Positions 60,728 to 64,000 of a DNA stretch of 64,000 bases are shown in pieces. Position numbers and translations under genes: made by a program. Under the pieces are notes generated by a model. That model saw only the letters and a program-made list of their open reading frames with translations, was not told the DNA's origin and did not search any database. This DNA comes from Dolomedes plantarius (taxonomy: Eukaryota > Arthropoda > Arachnida > Araneae > Dolomedidae): NCBI GenBank assembly GCA_907164885.2, contig OU015497.1:72525898-72589897 (forward strand), written 5' to 3'. The stretch's first letter is position 1. Every line of letters begins with the position of its first letter.

Positions 60728-60872
60728 TATGGGAGCACCATTTATGTGAGCCAGCATTGCTCCCTATGAGGGGGGACGACAAGGAAACGACCAAGCCTTA
60801 TTCGGGATCTAAACCCAAGTTCACTACGTGGCAGCTCAGAACGCTAACCACTACACCAAGTGAGCGGCTGGT
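60728..60872 (-). mobile_element. tRNA-derived SINE family 2, copy B
   Basis: Minus-strand A-box TGGTGTAGTGGTTAGCGT and B-box GGGTTTAGATCCCG. The body matches 51988-52127, including GAATAAGGCTTGGTC. Confidence 0.8.
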
Positions 60873-60879
60873 TCCTTAA

Positions 60880-61820
60880 GCTAAATGCCTGGGAACCAGC
60901 ATTTAAGATGTATTATTATTTCTTATTAGGATGTATTATTATTTTATAATTTTTAATGATTCTGAAATTTTAGTGATTGATATTTGAAAGTTCAAAACAT
61001 GTATGTTGAAGAAACATGCTAACCACTATACTGTAGACTTCATCTTATGACTGTTTACAGATATTTGTTTTATACGATATTTAAATAAATATAAATTTAC
61101 ACTTTTAATTAAACCTGCCATTGGTCTACCAGGTTGAAGTATTCTATTATATACACTTTGTTAGTTCCCACCGAGCATTAACAATATTTCAGTTATTCCC
61201 ATTTTAGATGAGAAAGAATAAATTAATCTAGTTCTCATTCAAGTTGCAATTATTTTCTGCGGTTTATAAAAAGAGAAATTATGATATAGATTCAACTGAA
61301 TAGGCACCTTAAGTAATGGAATATGTATCATAATTTCTAAATGTTTTTCTTGATAATAATGAATATACTGTATTCATAATATAAATATTCCCTGAAAAAA
61401 ATACTATACATTTTTCTAACGAGAACAATTGAATGTCTGTTGAATACGCAAAATATATGTTATTTATGTATAATAGTTCTACAGCTCAATTCTTTTATGA
61501 GAGAGGTTTATACCCTTTTTTTGCGTTTCAAGGAATTAATATTTTAATAGAGGTTTGCAAGCGAGAGACATAAAAATAGTATTTTTGAAATTAGACAGTC
61601 GAGATTAAATTTTTGGGGTATACGAAGGTCACTGATAACTTTTAACCATGTATATTTACATAACTGAAAGAAAAAGCTCCACTACGAAAAGAGTTAAATT
61701 TACATTGAATTCGTAGATCCCATGCATAATATAACATAATACAGCAATATATATTATTGTATTATGTTATATTATGCGCAAATGATGGCTGAAAGACTAG
61801 GGCACAAGTGTTTAGTACTA
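60880..61820. other. No gene recognised
   Basis: AT-rich sequence. A short palindrome (ATATATTATTG around 61750) is present. Confidence 0.45.
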
Positions 61821-61824
61821 CAGG

Positions 61825-62145
61825 GTTGAAGAAGAAAAGCCGAGAATAGAAAAATTAATGACTTAAAAAACTCAGTTTTTTTATTTAATATAACCTACCT
61901 CTTCACTCATACAATAGAAAAGAACAATATCTCTTTTTTTATTTCTCACTGCTTGTTAACACCAAATGATTTTTCAAGGAGAATTCGTCCTGCATTATAA
62001 AGCAGCATAGCGTCCTACATTATAAAGCAGCATAGTTTACTGAAGCAACAGGCATGCATCTGTTCTAGGTTATTAAAACCACCAGGAAACGTTCCACTGT
62101 CCCGGAAGGCATAACATTAAATATGTAAGAGCTTCAAAGCAACGA
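61825..62145 (+). repeat. Dispersed repeat family S, copy 2
   Basis: Collinear with 52705-53020, with a short internal duplication of TATAAAGCAGCATAG near 61995-62030. Confidence 0.72.
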
Positions 62146-62465
62146 GGCAGTGAGTCTACTTCTCGATATCTGAGGCTTGAACAAGTGTTTATAACGTGCA
62201 TGAGCTCGGAATCGACTTTTAATTGTGAATACTGGTCTGTTTAGCTCGCTGGTAACTGTGGACTAGTAAGAAGGTCGGAAAGTCAAAAGTCGGAAGTCAT
62301 AACCTGGAAATATGTAAGAACCTCAAAGCAACGAAGCAGTGAGTCTACTGTTCGATTTCTGAGGCTTGAACAAGTGTTTATAACGTATATAAGCTTGGAA
62401 TCGACTTTTAATTGCGAATACTATTCTGTTTAGTCCGCTCTTAACTGTGGACGCTAGTAACGTTC
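62120..62465. repeat. 189-bp tandem duplication
   Basis: 62121-62275 and 62310-62465 share GAGGCTTGAACAAGTGTTTA, GGAATCGACTTTTAATTG and TTAACTGTGGAC-like segments at a constant 189-bp offset. Confidence 0.82.
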
Positions 62466-62469
62466 CAAA

Positions 62470-63560
62470 ACAACCATGAAATTAATGGAAGCTAAGTTAA
62501 ACCAATTCCCATGTTAAAAGCGATTTTAAGTGAGTGTATTCGTTTGAAAAATATACTGGAGGGTGAAGGTAAGAAAACGGTTTTAAAGCTATAGATTAGT
62601 AAGTTAATCATGTATCTTATCTTTAAATTAACACAAAGCCTCTCTAACAGCTCCCATATTTAGTGGTTGAAACCAAACACGAGGGCGGGACTACAGTAGT
62701 TATCCTTCGAAGGCAATCTTTAAGTTACCCCTTTTGTTTTGAGATGAATAGAATTGCTGATGCATCCATTTTTACTCAAAATCATGAATGGTTGAAATAT
62801 TTGTTAGTTATAAAGAAATACCGAAAGAGAAATTATAATGCAAAATGAAGGCAAAATGTCATGTATATCCTACCGAAAAAAGGAGGGTATAAAAAATATG
62901 TTGAACTAAATGGAAAGGAAATATATTCAGTGATTTAATCATAAAATTTACGTTTACAGCGTGTGTTACAAAATTTTAAGCTTTATCAATTTCATATACC
63001 ATGATTTTATGAGAACTAAAGTAAATTTGTCTAATTTCCCGGTAAATAGATTTATTCCACTAAAAATGATGTCAATGATTACTCCCAAACGCAAAAAACC
63101 ATGACCGGGCCTTACTAATATTCTAGAACTTAAAATGACGGCTTGAGTAAAGGAATAACCTAGTATTGAGACGAAAAATATAATTCAAGTCCTAGAAGTG
63201 CATTTCTTGAATTCAAATCAAATTGTTAAACTGCAAAGGACTATAACCGCAATGCTAGTTTCGATTGATTGTTCACTGTCTCACATACCTTAGCTGAGAT
63301 TCAACCCTCTCCGCCTCGTTGTTAATATGAATTCTACCACACCCCTGACCACTCACTTACGTATAAAGTCTGATATTTGTGTAATCGATCCTGAATTTGC
63401 CAGTGGTATTTTCCTTTCCTCTTGCTACCGAATAGATTTAGAAAATACCTACTCGGTCACTGCTTTTATGAATGGTATGAGGCTTTCACGAAGGATATTC
63501 AAGATTTGTTATTAGAATCAAGCACAAAAACTATTTCTTAAATTAAACACAACAACTGTA
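62470..63560. other. No gene recognised
   Basis: AT-rich. Short plus frames at 62663-62848 and 63327-63515 have no recognisable domain. Confidence 0.45.
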
Positions 63561-63563
63561 ACA

Positions 63564-63913
63564 CTTCTTCTCCATGTGGCAGAAGGTTACTTGGACATTA
63601 TCCTTACCGTCATATGACACCGCGGTTTTGCTGGCCACTTTTCTGGGACCACCGTATAGGTGGACCAGCTTTACCCCACTATGGTCCGGTCCCGTAATTT
63701 TGAACCGAGTCAAGGGACGAGACCGGAACACTTGACACCGCACCTCCAGAGGTAAATTTGAGAACTTGGAGGACATTGCAGCCACGCCCTATTTTAAGTG
63801 CCCCGGCCACCATTAGTGAACACGGCGGTGGATTTTGTCAGAGACCGGCCTCGAACCCGCAAACCTCAGATCACTGGCTCGACGCCTTTGCCAACCGGTC
63901 CACCGCGCCCTAC
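63564..63913 (-). mobile_element. tRNA-derived SINE family 1, copy C with a different 3' part
   Basis: Minus-strand head with GGACCGGTTGGCAAAGGC (A-box-like) and GGGTTCGAGGCCGG (B-box). The body matches copies A and B up to CGGGACCGGACC. The remaining 3' part (to 63564) is different from the CAACAA tail of the others. A 12-bp target duplication, ACAACTGTAACA, flanks it (63552-63563 and 63914-63925), so the odd 3' part was inserted together with the rest. Confidence 0.88.
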
Positions 63914-64000
63914 ACAACTGTAACAAGCTTGCAAAGGAAATTCTCTCTCGGCCGCTCTTTATTTTGAAATTCCCTTTAGTTTAAACCTGCGAATTTTTAC

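Overview
This looks like a piece of an arthropod nuclear genome, most likely a chelicerate (spider-type). It is very AT-rich and full of long (TA)n microsatellites. Intact and broken Tc1/mariner elements, piggyBac-like and pogo-like MITEs and tRNA-derived SINEs are interleaved with them. There is no prokaryotic gene organisation, and nothing supports a CRISPR array, an rRNA or a functional tRNA gene. The chelicerate assignment rests on my memory of similar Tc1 and SINE families in spider genomes; no search was run.

Layout. 0-6 kb holds a possible reverse-strand LTR and a repeat (family R) with a broken Tc1 element inserted in its 3' tail. 7.7-10 kb is a nested block: TTAA repeat, (TA)n, a complete Tc1 element with an open 342-codon transposase, (TA)n, pogo-like MITE, (TA)n, SINE, TTAA repeat. 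Around 11.0-11.2 kb is the best host-gene candidate: one exon with plausible splice sites encoding a 65-residue secreted six-cysteine peptide whose cysteine/aromatic pattern resembles the neuropeptide trissin. 13.2-17.2 kb has a fold-back mariner, a GC-richer LTR-like block and a 1-kb pogo-like element. 17.5-23 kb carries another R copy and several tandem arrays. 24-28 kb has transposase remnants, an array of amplified pogo-type terminal repeats and a duplicated exon-like ORF.

28-34.3 kb holds a second broken copy of the first Tc1 family, a 700-bp TTAA MITE, a second fold-back mariner and two more TTAA MITEs. 34-44 kb is mostly anonymous AT-rich DNA with a Penelope/hammerhead-like motif, (TA)n blocks and a SINE with perfect target-site duplications. 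44-46.4 kb contains a 103-bp-arm palindrome, a possible cysteine-containing exon and an old tandem array of about 150-bp period. 47-51 kb contains two more TTAA MITEs and a mariner remnant. 52-64 kb has SINEs, R-type repeats, a pogo-like element, a hAT-like element, a decayed copy of a dispersed arthropod protein, a solo LTR and a last SINE.

How the parts relate. Almost every long (TA)n tract touches the end of an element whose target site is TA or TTAA. Two unrelated mariner families have independently had the 5' part of the element replaced by an inverted copy of the 3' end. Most of the window is therefore layered transposon debris, with at most a few host exons. Stretches where I see nothing are listed as such.
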